DNA of 64,000 nt from Chitinophaga pinensis DSM 2588. GTDB lineage: Bacteria > Bacteroidota > Bacteroidia > Chitinophagales > Chitinophagaceae. This document shows, piece by piece, positions 9,270 to 18,637 of the stretch (position 1 is its first letter; each line of letters opens with the position of its first letter). The position numbers were made by a program, and so were the translations under genes. Below the pieces are notes generated by a model. The model was not told the origin of the DNA. It saw nothing but the letters and a program-made list of their open reading frames with translations, and did not search any database. Where the stretch lies: contig NC_013132.1 in assembly GCF_000024005.1 (NCBI RefSeq), positions 6,566,001 through 6,630,000 of the forward strand. The letters run 5' to 3'.

Positions 9270-11033
9270 TTAGTATTTATCGTTCTGGGTGTAAATTTTG
9301 GTAGCATCCATAGTAGACTGAGGGATCGGATAGATCCTTCTGAATGGCTGAGATGCTGGTTTTGCGGTACCTGCCAGATCGAATTTACCGAAACGGATAG
9401 CGGCCTTTCTTCTGTACATTTCCCAATACATTTCGTAACCGGTTTCGTTATACAGTGCCTGCTCTGTCAGTGTGGTCAACTCTTTACCAGGCGCATTGTT
9501 GTACAGTGCTTCACGGGTTCTGGTAGTACGTAATTTGTTCAGATCAGCCAATGCCAGGTTAGCCTGATTCTTACGGAAGTAAGCTTCTGCTCTCATACAA
9601 TACATACCACCCAGGCGATACAATGGAATATCCACGTTGCTGGAGCTGTTATCTCTCTCCGGATCGAATTCCCATTTGAACACGCGTACACCACGGTTGA
9701 TCTGTGCCTGTGTAAACACTGCCTGAACCGGATTATCAAAATTCAGCTCAGGAGTGAAGTCCATTGGCAGAGACGTATTTTTTTCGCAGGTCAGTTTGCT
9801 TACTTTAATACGGCCGTCAGCTGTCATTTCGAAAGTACCGTTCGACAGCAGTTTCGGACCATATTGCTGACCAGCCAGCAGACCACGGTTGAAGTGGAAC
9901 CAAGGCAGAGAAGCACTGTTAGGAACGATGCTGGTTGCAGGTACACTTACGTCAGTACCATCGTTCATGAACCAGGTACCGTCAGCGTACTGATAGTGGC
10001 GGGAGAAACGAGGGTCATCGTGGTTGTTATCCCAGGTGGCGTAGAACTCAGGAGTGATACAGGAAGCGTTTGTTCCCCTGTTAGCAGGAGAAGGCTTCTG
10101 GTTTCTTTCCATTGACATATAAGCGAAATCGTTGTCGCTGTTACGCAGGGTATTGATCTGCTGAACAACAACGAAGATCAGCTCAGGAGCGCCGGTGTTG
10201 CTGATATCGAAGTTTTTGAAGTAATTGCTTTCCAGGTGGAATGCAGGATCGTTAATGAGTTTTGAAGTATACTCAATTACTTTATCCATGTCTGTACCTG
10301 TACCGCCTACGGCTGCTTCATCAAATTTGAAGCTGGCAGCATAACGGTCTTTGAATACAGCACGGTTCAGGTACATATCAGCCAGCAGTGCATAAGCAGC
10401 CTGTTTGGTGAAACGACCATTGTGTGTATTCTGCTCTTTCAGGTTAGCCAGATCAGGCAGGATCGCTTCTACGTCTTTGATCAGTTCATCGATCGCGTCA
10501 GCAGCTTTTCTTACAGTTGCCGGTGCATTTACATCAGCCGGATCACGGTAAGGAGCCTGTCCGTACATGTCGAGGGTATGGAAAGTGTAGAAGTCCAGCA
10601 GACCTTTCGCTTCTGCCAGGAACAGCTTTTTGTTGGCAAAATCAGCTTTACCATTAATAGCGCTAATCGCTGTCAGGGACTTGGTTATTCCTGCGTTCAG
10701 GTTGTTCCAGGTGTTGGTTACAACAGAATTGTCAGGCGCCCAGGTGAACTCGTGTACAGCCCGCCATACACCACCGTCACCCCAGTCACTACCACGGGTA
10801 GGCAGCATAGCCTCATCCGTAGAATATTCCTGCAAAGCAAATACGTTACCATGGTCCACGAAAGTACCATCGCCCAGCTGACCATAAGCGGCTGCCAGTG
10901 CATTCTCAGGATTTGAATTGTTTGAACCCAGTACCTCATCGATCACTTGTTCTTTGAGGTCTGTACAACCCGTCATTGCAACAGTCAGTGCAACGCAGGC
11001 CAGCATATGAAGTTTAAATGATTTCTTTCTCAT
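9270..11033 (-). CDS. SusD/RagB family nutrient-binding outer-membrane lipoprotein
   Basis: 587 residues. It has a lipoprotein signal (MRKKSFKLHMLACVALTVAMTGC, lipidated Cys23). The mature protein has the SusD fold signatures: an alpha-helical TPR-like first half with AEAKGLLDFYTFHTLDMYG (about 138-156), and the C-terminal half with YRLGGMYCMRAEAYFRKNQ and ALADLNKLRTTR. The C-terminus RRIYPIPQSTMDATK is typical. It caps the SusC channel at the cell surface and delivers substrate to it. It is transcribed 11 nt after SusC. No glycosidase or protease is linked, so the substrate cannot be read from context. Confidence 0.95.
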   Translation of the reverse strand: MRKKSFKLHMLACVALTVAMTGCTDLKEQVIDEVLGSNNSNPENALAAAYGQLGDGTFVDHGNVFALQEYSTDEAMLPTRGSDWGDGGVWRAVHEFTWAPDNSVVTNTWNNLNAGITKSLTAISAINGKADFANKKLFLAEAKGLLDFYTFHTLDMYGQAPYRDPADVNAPATVRKAADAIDELIKDVEAILPDLANLKEQNTHNGRFTKQAAYALLADMYLNRAVFKDRYAASFKFDEAAVGGTGTDMDKVIEYTSKLINDPAFHLESNYFKNFDISNTGAPELIFVVVQQINTLRNSDNDFAYMSMERNQKPSPANRGTNASCITPEFYATWDNNHDDPRFSRHYQYADGTWFMNDGTDVSVPATSIVPNSASLPWFHFNRGLLAGQQYGPKLLSNGTFEMTADGRIKVSKLTCEKNTSLPMDFTPELNFDNPVQAVFTQAQINRGVRVFKWEFDPERDNSSSNVDIPLYRLGGMYCMRAEAYFRKNQANLALADLNKLRTTRTREALYNNAPGKELTTLTEQALYNETGYEMYWEMYRRKAAIRFGKFDLAGTAKPASQPFRRIYPIPQSTMDATKIYTQNDKY

Positions 11034-11044
11034 GATCTAATCTC

Positions 11045-14000
11045 TTAAAATTTAACTGTTGCGCCGAAGAGGAATGTTTTTGCAGCCGGATAAGTAGTGT
11101 AATCTATACCCAGAGACTGGTTACCACCAACTGTTTTGGTAGTGTTTACCAGCGGATCGTAACCAGAGTAACCAGTGATGGTCAGCAGGTTAGAAGCACT
11201 TACATATACGTTAACGGATTTCAGCCACTGTACGCGCTCAAGCGGTAAAGTGTATCCGAGACGCAGGTTGCTTAAACGAACGAAGTCAGATTTCTCCAGA
11301 TATAAAGTAGACAGCTGTACCGCATTTGCAGGGTTTGCGTTTGCTTCATAGAACTTTCTCAGTACATTACGGTCAGAAGCAAGGCTGTTGATGTTCAGAT
11401 CCAGTGCAGTGTTGTTAACCAGGTAACCGCCTGTCTGTCCGATCACCGCAAATGACAGGTCGAACTTTTTGTAACGCATCTGGCTATTCAGACCAAAGTT
11501 GAAATTAGGAATAGCACCTTCGAAGATCTGTCTGTCAGCAGCGTTGATTACGCCGTCGTCGTTTTTGTCTTCAAAGATATCTTTACCATCCTTGTCATAA
11601 CCCAGGTGTTTCAGCATGAAGAATGAACCCGCTTCGTAGCCATTCTTGTAGATGTTAGCGTTTACACCAGACAGACCAGGACCGGAAATGCTACCCGAGT
11701 AAAGTTCAGAAACCGGCAGATCTTTGATCACGTTAGAGATAGTAGCACCGTTCACATCCAGTGACCAGCTGAAATCTTTTGTACGGATCAGGGTAGTTCC
11801 CAGGGTGAACTCGAATCCTTTGTTCACGATGCTGGCGTCTACGTTTTTCCATACGGTAGTGGTTGGGCTCAGCGGACCAGAAGGGATGTTCAGGATAGGA
11901 TCTTTGGTAGTCTTGTTATAGTACTCCACGGAACCGTATAATTTACCCTTGAACAGGTCGAAGTCAGCACCGATGTTATACTGTTGTACCATTTCCCATT
12001 TCAGGTTCGGGTTAGCAGTACGGTTTACCAGTACACCATTTACCACTTTCAGGTCGTCATACAGGTAGTAACCTGCTGAAGTAGCCAGAGAGTAGCTTGC
12101 CTGTGTGATTTTGTTTGGTACTTCCTGGTTACCAGTCTGACCCCAGCTAGCTCTCAGCTTTAAGTTCTGAATAGCGCTGATGTCTTTCATGAAACCTTCC
12201 TGAGACAGGGTCCAGCCCAGTGCGAAGGATGGGAAGTAACCATATTTTTTACTTTCACCGAAACGGGTAGAACCATCTGCACGGAGGGAGGCTGTTACCA
12301 GGTAACGGTTATCGTAATTATAGTTTACACGTCCGAAGTAAGACTGTAATTCATTCTCCTGTGCGTAACCACTTGGAATGGTTGGCGTACCGGAATAACC
12401 CGGGTTGTATTCAGGATCTACACCCTGTCCCTGTTTTGCGATATTGATCATACCGAAAGCAGTACCAGCGAATTTAAACTGCTGATAAGAGAAACCACCC
12501 AATACTTCGAATGAATGTTTATCGATAGAACGGTTATAAGTCAGGTACTGATCCAGCAGGGTTGTATGTGACTGCAGGTTGTTCTGTGCATAAGCTCCCA
12601 GTGGCGTTCTGTCCGTAATGTTCGGATAGATGGTAGAGTTACGCTCAGAAGTTGACTTATCGATGCCGTAGTTAATACGATAGTTCAGACCTTTGAACAG
12701 TCTCAGGGACGCTTCTACGTTACCCAGTACACGGAAGGTGTTAGTTTTATCTTTATAGATGCTCAACAGATAAGCAGGGTTATAGTGAGCGTTCATGTTA
12801 AAGTTGGTATAACCACCCAGAGAATCATATACTGAACGGGTAGGGTTAGCCATCAGTGCATGAATGATCAGCTGACCATCAGAACCTGCGGTATTACCGT
12901 TAGGGATACCGGTTTCGTCGATATCACTTGCAGTCAGGTTCAGCTTAACAACCAGGCGCCTGTCGTCGAAGAAAGATTCTTCCGCATTCAGTCTTGCAGT
13001 TGTTCTTTTGAATGAGCTGGTTTCAACGATACCATCCTGGTCCATACGGGAGAAAGACGCCATATAGCTACCGGTGTTGGTAGTTTTAGCGAAAGACAGG
13101 TTATGGTTCTGTACAAATGCATTGCGATAGATCACATCCTGCCAGTCAGTATTGCCTTTGTGGTCATAAGCCGGATCTTTGATCGCTTTACGATATTCGT
13201 CAGCATTCAGTACGTCCAGTTTTTTGATCACTTTAGAAGTACCGAGGTACGCATCGTAAGTCAGTGTAGAAGTTCCTCTGCTACCACGTTTGGTAGTAAT
13301 CAGTACCACACCGTTAGAACCCCTTGCACCGTAGATAGCCGCTGCAGAAGCGTCTTTCAGAACGGTGATGGTTTCAATATCGCTGGTGTTCAGGAAGTTC
13401 AGCGGGTTTTTAGGTTCAGAAGAACCCAGACCGAAGTCTGTACCTCCTGCACTCACGTTATCATTACTCAATGGAATACCATCCACTACGAAAAGCGGAG
13501 TACTACCACTACGGATAGAACCCACACCACGGATGAATACATCCACACCTGCACCAGGTTCACCGCTGGACTGTGCGATACGCACACCAGATACTTTACC
13601 CTGGAGCATGTTGTCAACAGAGACGTTTACACCCTGTTTGATATTGTCTGCTTTCAGCTGGGTCAGTGCACCGGTTACGTCAGCCTTGGTCTGGCTACCA
13701 TAACCTACTACTACTACCTCGCCCAGCTGGCTGTTGCTGCCTGACAAGGTAATACGCATTGGCGTACTGGTGGCTACCACTTCCTGTTGGGTGTAACCAA
13801 TGAAGGTGATCACCAGTTTGTCGCCTGCAGCTCCCTGCAAGGTAAATTCTCCGCGCTCGTTAGTCGTTGTACCCTTGTTGGAGGCCAGCGATTTGATCGA
13901 AGCGCCTGGTATCGGCGCACCATCGGAACCGACTACCACTCCCTTGATAGGTTCCTGACGGGCTACCTGATCATATACAAAATGACCTGCCGCGTTGGCC

Positions 14001-14059
14001 ATGGAAGGGCTAACGGCCGAAAGCCATACCGCTACCATTAAAAGAAACTGCTTGTTCAT
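11045..14059 (-). CDS. SusC/RagA family TonB-dependent transporter
   Basis: 1004 residues. Signal peptide (MNKQFLLMVAVWLSAVSPSMANA). A CarboxypepD-reg-like domain follows (about 37-110; GVVVGSDGAPIPGASI), then the TonB-box-like SusC signature GEVVVVGYGSQTKADVTGAL (about 113-132). The plug domain contains VFIRGVGSIRSGSTPLFVVDGIPL and ASAAAIYGARGSNGVVLITTK (about 175-258), and the rest is a 22-strand-type barrel ending in LFGATVKF. It imports a substrate captured by the adjacent SusD, powered by TonB/ExbBD. No anti-sigma/ECF pair is adjacent. The gene opens the two-gene operon. Confidence 0.95.
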   Translation of the reverse strand: MNKQFLLMVAVWLSAVSPSMANAAGHFVYDQVARQEPIKGVVVGSDGAPIPGASIKSLASNKGTTTNERGEFTLQGAAGDKLVITFIGYTQQEVVATSTPMRITLSGSNSQLGEVVVVGYGSQTKADVTGALTQLKADNIKQGVNVSVDNMLQGKVSGVRIAQSSGEPGAGVDVFIRGVGSIRSGSTPLFVVDGIPLSNDNVSAGGTDFGLGSSEPKNPLNFLNTSDIETITVLKDASAAAIYGARGSNGVVLITTKRGSRGTSTLTYDAYLGTSKVIKKLDVLNADEYRKAIKDPAYDHKGNTDWQDVIYRNAFVQNHNLSFAKTTNTGSYMASFSRMDQDGIVETSSFKRTTARLNAEESFFDDRRLVVKLNLTASDIDETGIPNGNTAGSDGQLIIHALMANPTRSVYDSLGGYTNFNMNAHYNPAYLLSIYKDKTNTFRVLGNVEASLRLFKGLNYRINYGIDKSTSERNSTIYPNITDRTPLGAYAQNNLQSHTTLLDQYLTYNRSIDKHSFEVLGGFSYQQFKFAGTAFGMINIAKQGQGVDPEYNPGYSGTPTIPSGYAQENELQSYFGRVNYNYDNRYLVTASLRADGSTRFGESKKYGYFPSFALGWTLSQEGFMKDISAIQNLKLRASWGQTGNQEVPNKITQASYSLATSAGYYLYDDLKVVNGVLVNRTANPNLKWEMVQQYNIGADFDLFKGKLYGSVEYYNKTTKDPILNIPSGPLSPTTTVWKNVDASIVNKGFEFTLGTTLIRTKDFSWSLDVNGATISNVIKDLPVSELYSGSISGPGLSGVNANIYKNGYEAGSFFMLKHLGYDKDGKDIFEDKNDDGVINAADRQIFEGAIPNFNFGLNSQMRYKKFDLSFAVIGQTGGYLVNNTALDLNINSLASDRNVLRKFYEANANPANAVQLSTLYLEKSDFVRLSNLRLGYTLPLERVQWLKSVNVYVSASNLLTITGYSGYDPLVNTTKTVGGNQSLGIDYTTYPAAKTFLFGATVKF

Positions 14060-14397
14060 GCAATCTACTATTATGCTTTATGTAAATAGACGTGTTAATT
14101 TCGACCTGACGGTCATTGCATCTTCGTGTTGTGTCGATTTATCTTCTATCGTTAAACGACTATGTTTGGCTGAGGATCGTCCGGAATGCTACCAATGTAA
14201 TACACAGACTCTAAGGCAAAGTCTCCGGACATAACATTAAGATAGGTAAATTTGTTGTCTTGCTTGTAAAAATCCCCCATAAGTCAGCGTAGTTTGAAAA
14301 TCGGGTGTAATATTAGGACGGTTTCCGGAATTTTAATATTAACGCAAGGTTATGTTTATTTTAATTCCGGCTACACAATCTGCAAATACCCTATAAA
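14060..14397. other. 338-nt region upstream of susC
   Basis: This region holds the leader and promoter area of the SusC/SusD operon. I searched the minus strand for the exact Bacteroidota -7 element TAnnTTTG and found none, so the promoter is not placed. No RNA gene or coding sequence is supported. Confidence 0.3.
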
Positions 14398-14805
14398 TCA
14401 ATGGGACTCCTCATTATGCTGCCCTTCTTTTTCCCACTCATTTCTTGGTCTACCGACCAGTATATCATGCGCACAATTCCATATGGAAACGTCCGTCTGT
14501 GAAACAACCACGTGTTCTTTCCATCCTGCAAATTTTTCACACAAGCGGAAGGTACATATATCTGTTGCCGTGATAAAAAACCCTGTTTCCGGAAGATGCG
14601 TATGCATGGTTGTAACATAGCCTCCCAGCTCGTCACGTAGCTTCGGATATTTTTCAAGTGCCAGGTCTGTTCCGTACCAGGAAGCCAATTCACTGCTGAA
14701 GAGAGTGGCCCCTTCCACCCCAATCTCGGCCAGTTCCGCCGTTTGTGCACGCAGTGAACCCCATACGGTATTTAATAAAAACAAAATAATCAGGATAGTC
14801 CTCAT
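14398..14805 (-). CDS. Small secreted protein of unknown function (135 aa)
   Basis: The N-terminus MRTILIILFLLNTVWGSLRAQ is a clear type I signal peptide, so the product is exported. The mature part of about 115 residues has two cysteines (C at about 84 and 89, TDICTFRLC) and a third further on (WNCAHD), with a polar C-terminal tail. No family is recognised. A canonical Bacteroidota promoter lies directly upstream, which supports this start. Confidence 0.7.
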   Translation of the reverse strand: MRTILIILFLLNTVWGSLRAQTAELAEIGVEGATLFSSELASWYGTDLALEKYPKLRDELGGYVTTMHTHLPETGFFITATDICTFRLCEKFAGWKEHVVVSQTDVSIWNCAHDILVGRPRNEWEKEGQHNEESH

Positions 14806-14821
14806 AGATATATTTGAGGAG

Positions 14822-14854
14822 CAAATATATTAATTTTCAATACATTGGATCAAA
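14822..14854 (-). promoter_or_regulatory. Bacteroidota housekeeping promoter (TTTG-N21-TATATTTG)
   Basis: On the minus strand the -33 element TTTG is at 14854-14851 and the -7 element TATATTTG is at 14829-14822, 21 nt apart. This matches the Bacteroidota sigma-ABfr consensus. The -7 element ends 17 nt before the start codon at 14805. Confidence 0.6.
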
Positions 14855-14880
14855 CAGGGGGTATTTGAGGCATGTAAAAA

Positions 14881-14922
14881 GCCGGAAATGAAGGCATTAA
14901 AGTCCAATGCTTCACTTCCGGC
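14881..14922 (-). terminator. Terminator-like hairpin
   Basis: A long imperfect inverted repeat (gccggaaatgaaggcatt with aatgcttcacttccggc) lies 28 nt beyond the stop of the 14950-15432 lipoprotein gene on the minus strand. No strong T-run follows. Confidence 0.55.
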
Positions 14923-14949
14923 GATCTGGGTTAACCGGTCTTATGCCCC

Positions 14950-15432
14950 TTATTTCGCGTATTTCTTCTCAAAAGCATCAGAAGCCTTGTTGACCTCTTC
15001 TGCAGCTTGTTCGAACGCACTATTGATATGATTCAGTGCTTTTTCTTCTTTGGCCGCCGTTGCCTCGTCAGCTATACCTGCCTTACGGATGGTGATCAAT
15101 TCCCTGTAATCATCCGTCACGACCTTTTTGTAAGTCCGGAGACCATTCAGTACACCTTTCTGCAATACATCATCGCCTTTATAGCTGCCCAGGTCTTCCA
15201 CTTTCTTTATCTGCTTATCCAGTGTTGCCGACCAGGTGCTTCTTGCCTGCTCTGCACGGGTATAATCCTTTGAATTCATTGCCTCGTTCATGCCGGCCAT
15301 CTGCTTTTCATTGTCATTGATCACAGTGATCAGCTCATTATTGTAGGAGGCTACATCCATGGACGAATTGCAGGCTGCCATTGTACAAGCAGCTGCCAGC
15401 GCGAATAAGGAAGTTGTCATTTTTACAAACAT
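14950..15432 (-). CDS. Helical lipoprotein of unknown function
   Basis: The start is ambiguous: the ATG at 15492 gives an odd N-terminus, while the ATG at 15432 gives MFVKMTTSLFALAAACTMAAC, a good lipoprotein signal with Cys21. The ATG at 15420 is also possible. The mature protein of about 140 residues is charged and helical (NNELITVINDNEKQMAGM; EEVNKASDAFEKKYAK), with a central KKVVTDDYRELITIR segment. I do not recognise a named family with confidence. It is likely anchored to a membrane facing the periplasm. Confidence 0.7.
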   Translation of the reverse strand: MFVKMTTSLFALAAACTMAACNSSMDVASYNNELITVINDNEKQMAGMNEAMNSKDYTRAEQARSTWSATLDKQIKKVEDLGSYKGDDVLQKGVLNGLRTYKKVVTDDYRELITIRKAGIADEATAAKEEKALNHINSAFEQAAEEVNKASDAFEKKYAK

Positions 15433-15526
15433 ATGTACAGTTTTATGTGTTTTCCAATACAACAAAACTAAACTGCACAGCAGGCTGTTCATATCCCGGA
15501 ATTCAACTATTTTTCATAATAAAGTA

Positions 15527-16048
15527 TCAGGCATTCTCCTGTTGCTCCATGGCTTGTTGCACCCTGGCCTGTTCAAGAAACTCCCCGCTCAGACAGGCAA
15601 ATGGCAAGCCTTTACCCTTGTCCAGTAATTGCTGCAGACTATTAACCGTCTGATTCCACCCCTGTTCACAGATTGCCCAGCATTCAAATGCCGGCGTCAA
15701 TCCCTCATGTATCAGGGTTAATGTCGTCTCCGTTCCCCCGCCGGTAATGTTCCAGATAACCTTTGTACCTACCCATTCTTTAGGATTATCTACAGGTCTG
15801 GTACCCGGAGGCGCCTGCTGATGTGTGTCCATACAATACCATTCTACCTGCTGATCTTTCACAAGGGCTGCAATCTTCATCTGAAAGAAGGAAGGACCAA
15901 ACCTTACAATAAATACATCATTCAGCTCCTTTGCAGCGCCTTCAAAAGCCTCAGACCACCACTCAGGGATCCGTTGTGTAATGGCCGTAAATACATCCTG
16001 CGGAGCAGCAGCTATCTTCACGGAGTGCTGATAATCGGGTGTTTTCAT
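15527..16048 (-). CDS. SRPBCC / AHSA1-like domain protein
   Basis: 173 residues. It opens with the START-like helix-grip pattern YQHSVKIAAAPQDVFTAIT (about 5-23), has WSEAFEGAAKELNDVFIVRFG, and in its second half VIWNITGGGTETTLTLIHEGL (about 98-118), followed by the EQGWNQTVNSLQQLL C-terminal helix typical of activator-of-Hsp90-homologue-like proteins. Family members bind small hydrophobic ligands; many are unassigned. It is divergent from the DJ-1/AraC regulator 153 nt away, which might control it (inference). The 38 C-terminal residues beyond the helix are extra. Confidence 0.8.
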   Translation of the reverse strand: MKTPDYQHSVKIAAAPQDVFTAITQRIPEWWSEAFEGAAKELNDVFIVRFGPSFFQMKIAALVKDQQVEWYCMDTHQQAPPGTRPVDNPKEWVGTKVIWNITGGGTETTLTLIHEGLTPAFECWAICEQGWNQTVNSLQQLLDKGKGLPFACLSGEFLEQARVQQAMEQQENA

Positions 16049-16201
16049 TTGCTTTGATTTAAGGATTAAACTTTATCAAAACTAGCCAGAATAAGTGCTG
16101 CATACGCGTGGCAAAAATGCCAATTAAGCAGGACAATCCTGCCAGTCCCATATACTTATTCACCTGATTGGACGTAACTTGTACTTACGAAATAAGAAGG
16201 T

Positions 16202-17176
16202 ATGCGCATCGCTGTTTTAAACTACCCTGACGCCGTTCCCACCTGTGTAACAGGTCCGGCAGATATATGGAGTGGCATGGCCCGTATGTATCCTGTTCTT
16301 ACCGGTATACCGCTAAAAACAGCTATTCAGATTGATTTTATCACACCTGTTGATGGAAAATTATATGCAGGTGCACCGGCAGCGTTGCAATCAAAAACAC
16401 TCGCCGCGAAAGAAGTATATGACCTGATCATCATCCCGGCCATGCGTTTTGAAAAGATCGAACTGGTCGTCGCCAGAGAACAATTGCTGATTAAATGGCT
16501 GCAACGGCAATACCTGCAGGGCGCTGAACTGGCCAGTATATGTGTAGGCGCATTCCTGCTTGCCGCTACCGGTTTGCTCAGTGGTAAAAAAGCGACTACC
16601 AACTGGCTCTTTGCAGATAAATTCAGGAGCCATCATCCTGAAATAGAAGTCCAGGATGATAAGGTCATTGTTGACCAGGGCCGCCTCTACTCCTGCGGAG
16701 GCGCCTTCAGCTTTACCAGCTTTATGATTTATCTGATTGAAAAATTCTGCGGACATGAAGAAGCTGTCATCGCATCAAAAATACTCATGATCAACGTGCA
16801 TGAGCAGCCACAAAGCGCCTTTTCCATCTTTCAGTTCCAGCACACCCACGCAGATGAAACTATCTCTAAGGCACAGCAGCATATCGAAAAGAATTTTGGT
16901 CGGCCGATAACAATCGATCAACTGGCCCGGCACTGTAATATGAGCGAACGTAATTTCATCCGGAGATTCGAACAGGCGACAACCAATACACCGCTTGAAT
17001 ACATACAGCGTGTACGGGTGGAAGCTGCCAAGAAAATGCTGGAAGGAAAAAATGAAGGTATCGAACAGATTGCCTCAAAATGTGGGTACGAGGATACTGA
17101 CTACTTCAGAAAAATATTCAAAAGGTATGTGGCAATGACTCCCCGTGCCTACCAGGAGAAGTACGGCAAAAGTTAA
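16202..17176 (+). CDS. GlxA-type regulator: DJ-1/PfpI-like domain + AraC HTH
   Basis: 324 residues. The N-terminal class-I glutamine-amidotransferase-like (DJ-1/PfpI) domain has the elbow ASICVGAFLLAATGLLSG (about 111-128), with Cys at the nucleophile position. The C-terminal pair of AraC helix-turn-helix motifs spans about 222-320 (ITIDQLARHCNMSERNFIRR and IEQIASKCGYEDTDYFRKIF). Such proteins are DNA-binding activators that sense metabolites through the DJ-1 domain. It is divergently oriented to the SRPBCC gene, which is a likely target. Confidence 0.9.
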   Translation: MRIAVLNYPDAVPTCVTGPADIWSGMARMYPVLTGIPLKTAIQIDFITPVDGKLYAGAPAALQSKTLAAKEVYDLIIIPAMRFEKIELVVAREQLLIKWLQRQYLQGAELASICVGAFLLAATGLLSGKKATTNWLFADKFRSHHPEIEVQDDKVIVDQGRLYSCGGAFSFTSFMIYLIEKFCGHEEAVIASKILMINVHEQPQSAFSIFQFQHTHADETISKAQQHIEKNFGRPITIDQLARHCNMSERNFIRRFEQATTNTPLEYIQRVRVEAAKKMLEGKNEGIEQIASKCGYEDTDYFRKIFKRYVAMTPRAYQEKYGKS

Positions 17177-17189
17177 ATAAAATGAGCAC

Positions 17190-17825
17190 TCAATCCTCCC
17201 TGAATAACCCATAACTGGTATTCACTTCCGTATCCGATACGCGGAATGTAAGGTTGATCCGCGCCCCGATATTCCTGGAGGTCTTCGGTACATGATGCTC
17301 ATAATGCTCCTGCATGGTTGGACCCATCAACAGAAAACTCCCATGTGTCAAAGGGATGTCCAGTGGCGCTATGTCCTTTCGTTCCTTATGCCGCACCTTA
17401 AACAAACGCGTCTCTCCGAAGGTTACAGAGGCTATCGCATAATGCTTCCCGCTGGAAGAAGGATGATCGCTGTGCCAGGATACAGAATCCTGCCCGTCCC
17501 GGTAATAGTTCAATAATACACGATTAAAGGTAATGCCGCAGGCAGTCTCTACTGCAGCCTTGATATCCAGCAATACAGGTGTCCAGGTATAACCATTCTG
17601 CCCGCCGTAAAAGGCAGTCAGACGGGGATCCGGCAGCGTTTTATCATACATCTTACGGGTACGCTGCTGCCAGGGCGTAGTTTCTCTTAATACACTGAAA
17701 TATTCATCAGAAGCCTTCTTCTCAAAAAAACGCTCCCATAATTTTAATTCCGTATCAGGTAACTGGAAATCAGTAAAACGCTTTTGCCCCTCGTCAAACA
17801 GGTCGATATCCTCAAAAAGTGTCAT
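17190..17825 (-). CDS. alkB: AlkB-like 2-oxoglutarate/Fe(II)-dependent dioxygenase
   Basis: 211 residues. The Fe(II) ligands are visible as WHSD (His118, Asp120) and His178 in EHHVPK. The 2-oxoglutarate-binding arginines are in RINLTFR (Arg189, Arg195), and NYYRDGQDSVSWHSD is the AlkB family signature. The IASVTFGETRLFKVRH strand is also characteristic. The enzyme oxidatively removes alkyl groups from damaged nucleic acid bases. The compact length and motif spacing are closer to the ALKBH2/3-type bacterial group than to E. coli AlkB. The residue after the HSD motif is His instead of the usual Asp. It converges with the upstream AraC-type gene, 13 nt apart. Confidence 0.9.
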   Translation of the reverse strand: MTLFEDIDLFDEGQKRFTDFQLPDTELKLWERFFEKKASDEYFSVLRETTPWQQRTRKMYDKTLPDPRLTAFYGGQNGYTWTPVLLDIKAAVETACGITFNRVLLNYYRDGQDSVSWHSDHPSSSGKHYAIASVTFGETRLFKVRHKERKDIAPLDIPLTHGSFLLMGPTMQEHYEHHVPKTSRNIGARINLTFRVSDTEVNTSYGLFRED

Positions 17826-17983
17826 AGGCTACAAAGATAGCAAAAACGGCTAAAATACTAATAATCTTAGTATTTCAACCGCTTTTTATTTGTTTCTTCC
17901 ATTCTTTGAATATATTAGATAACCAGTCTCTTCACTGGTATCATTTCCGACAGCTTTCGCCGCCCAGACTAAGCCTGGCTTTT

Positions 17984-18523
17984 TTAACGGGCGATTAGCC
18001 GGAGTGCCATCGTATCTGCCATGGCCTTGTGCATTTTAATAGTTGGCAGATGTGCATTCGCATAATCCTTCAGCTTCTGAAGATTGCTGTTAGCTGCTGC
18101 ATCCTCAAAAAGTGCAATCGTTTTCTCGTGATCTTTTATCTGCCCTTTGATGTAAGCCGTGTCAAACATCTGCGGAGACATCGTCTGCATATTGAGCCGG
18201 AGGTGGAAATGCGCACTGTCTGGCCCGTCCGGCAGGTTAACGCCCCAATCATTTGCAACGGCCTGCAAATCTTCCTGTGCCTTCGAATGATCTTCCTGCA
18301 TGTGCTGACCAAACATTTTCACACCGGCATCTGCAGATAGAGAGTCTGCCAGTTTGCCCATGCTGACTTCTCCCCAGTTACCGTAAGAAGCCTGCATCAT
18401 AAAATTCTCATCCCGATCAGATACTATCGGGTTATCGATTTCATCTTCATCGTCAGAACAGGCACTAAAGAACCCGCCGGAAACGACTAATCCTAGCCAA
18501 AAAAAGAACTTGATTTTTTTCAT
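17984..18523 (-). CDS. DUF4142 lipoprotein
   Basis: 179 residues. A lipoprotein signal (MKKIKFFFWLGLVVSGGFFSAC, Cys22) is followed by an acidic spacer SDDEDEID. The DUF4142 four-helix, ferritin-like region spans about 40-175, with FMMQASYGNWGEVSMGKLA, FGQHMQEDHSKAQEDL and IKDHEKTIALFEDAA. Family members are exported proteins of poorly known function, often linked to stress. It is probably monocistronic. Confidence 0.88.
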   Translation of the reverse strand: MKKIKFFFWLGLVVSGGFFSACSDDEDEIDNPIVSDRDENFMMQASYGNWGEVSMGKLADSLSADAGVKMFGQHMQEDHSKAQEDLQAVANDWGVNLPDGPDSAHFHLRLNMQTMSPQMFDTAYIKGQIKDHEKTIALFEDAAANSNLQKLKDYANAHLPTIKMHKAMADTMALRLIAR

Positions 18524-18637
18524 ACAACTATTTTAAACGAATAAAAAATACATGACCTCCCGCATCCGGAACCGGATGCATGTAAGAATGTCAACAAGAA
18601 AAATACTAGTGGAATATCAGGCAACAATAGTTGCTGA

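Noticed and set aside
15426..15457. TTG-N21-TATGTTTG promoter match on the minus strand
   Set aside because: It overlaps the probable start codon of the lipoprotein gene (ATG TTTG), so transcription would begin at or after the start; it may be chance.
16077..16084. -7 element TAGTTTTG upstream of the SRPBCC gene
   Set aside because: The nearest -33 TTG is 27 nt away, too far for the consensus.
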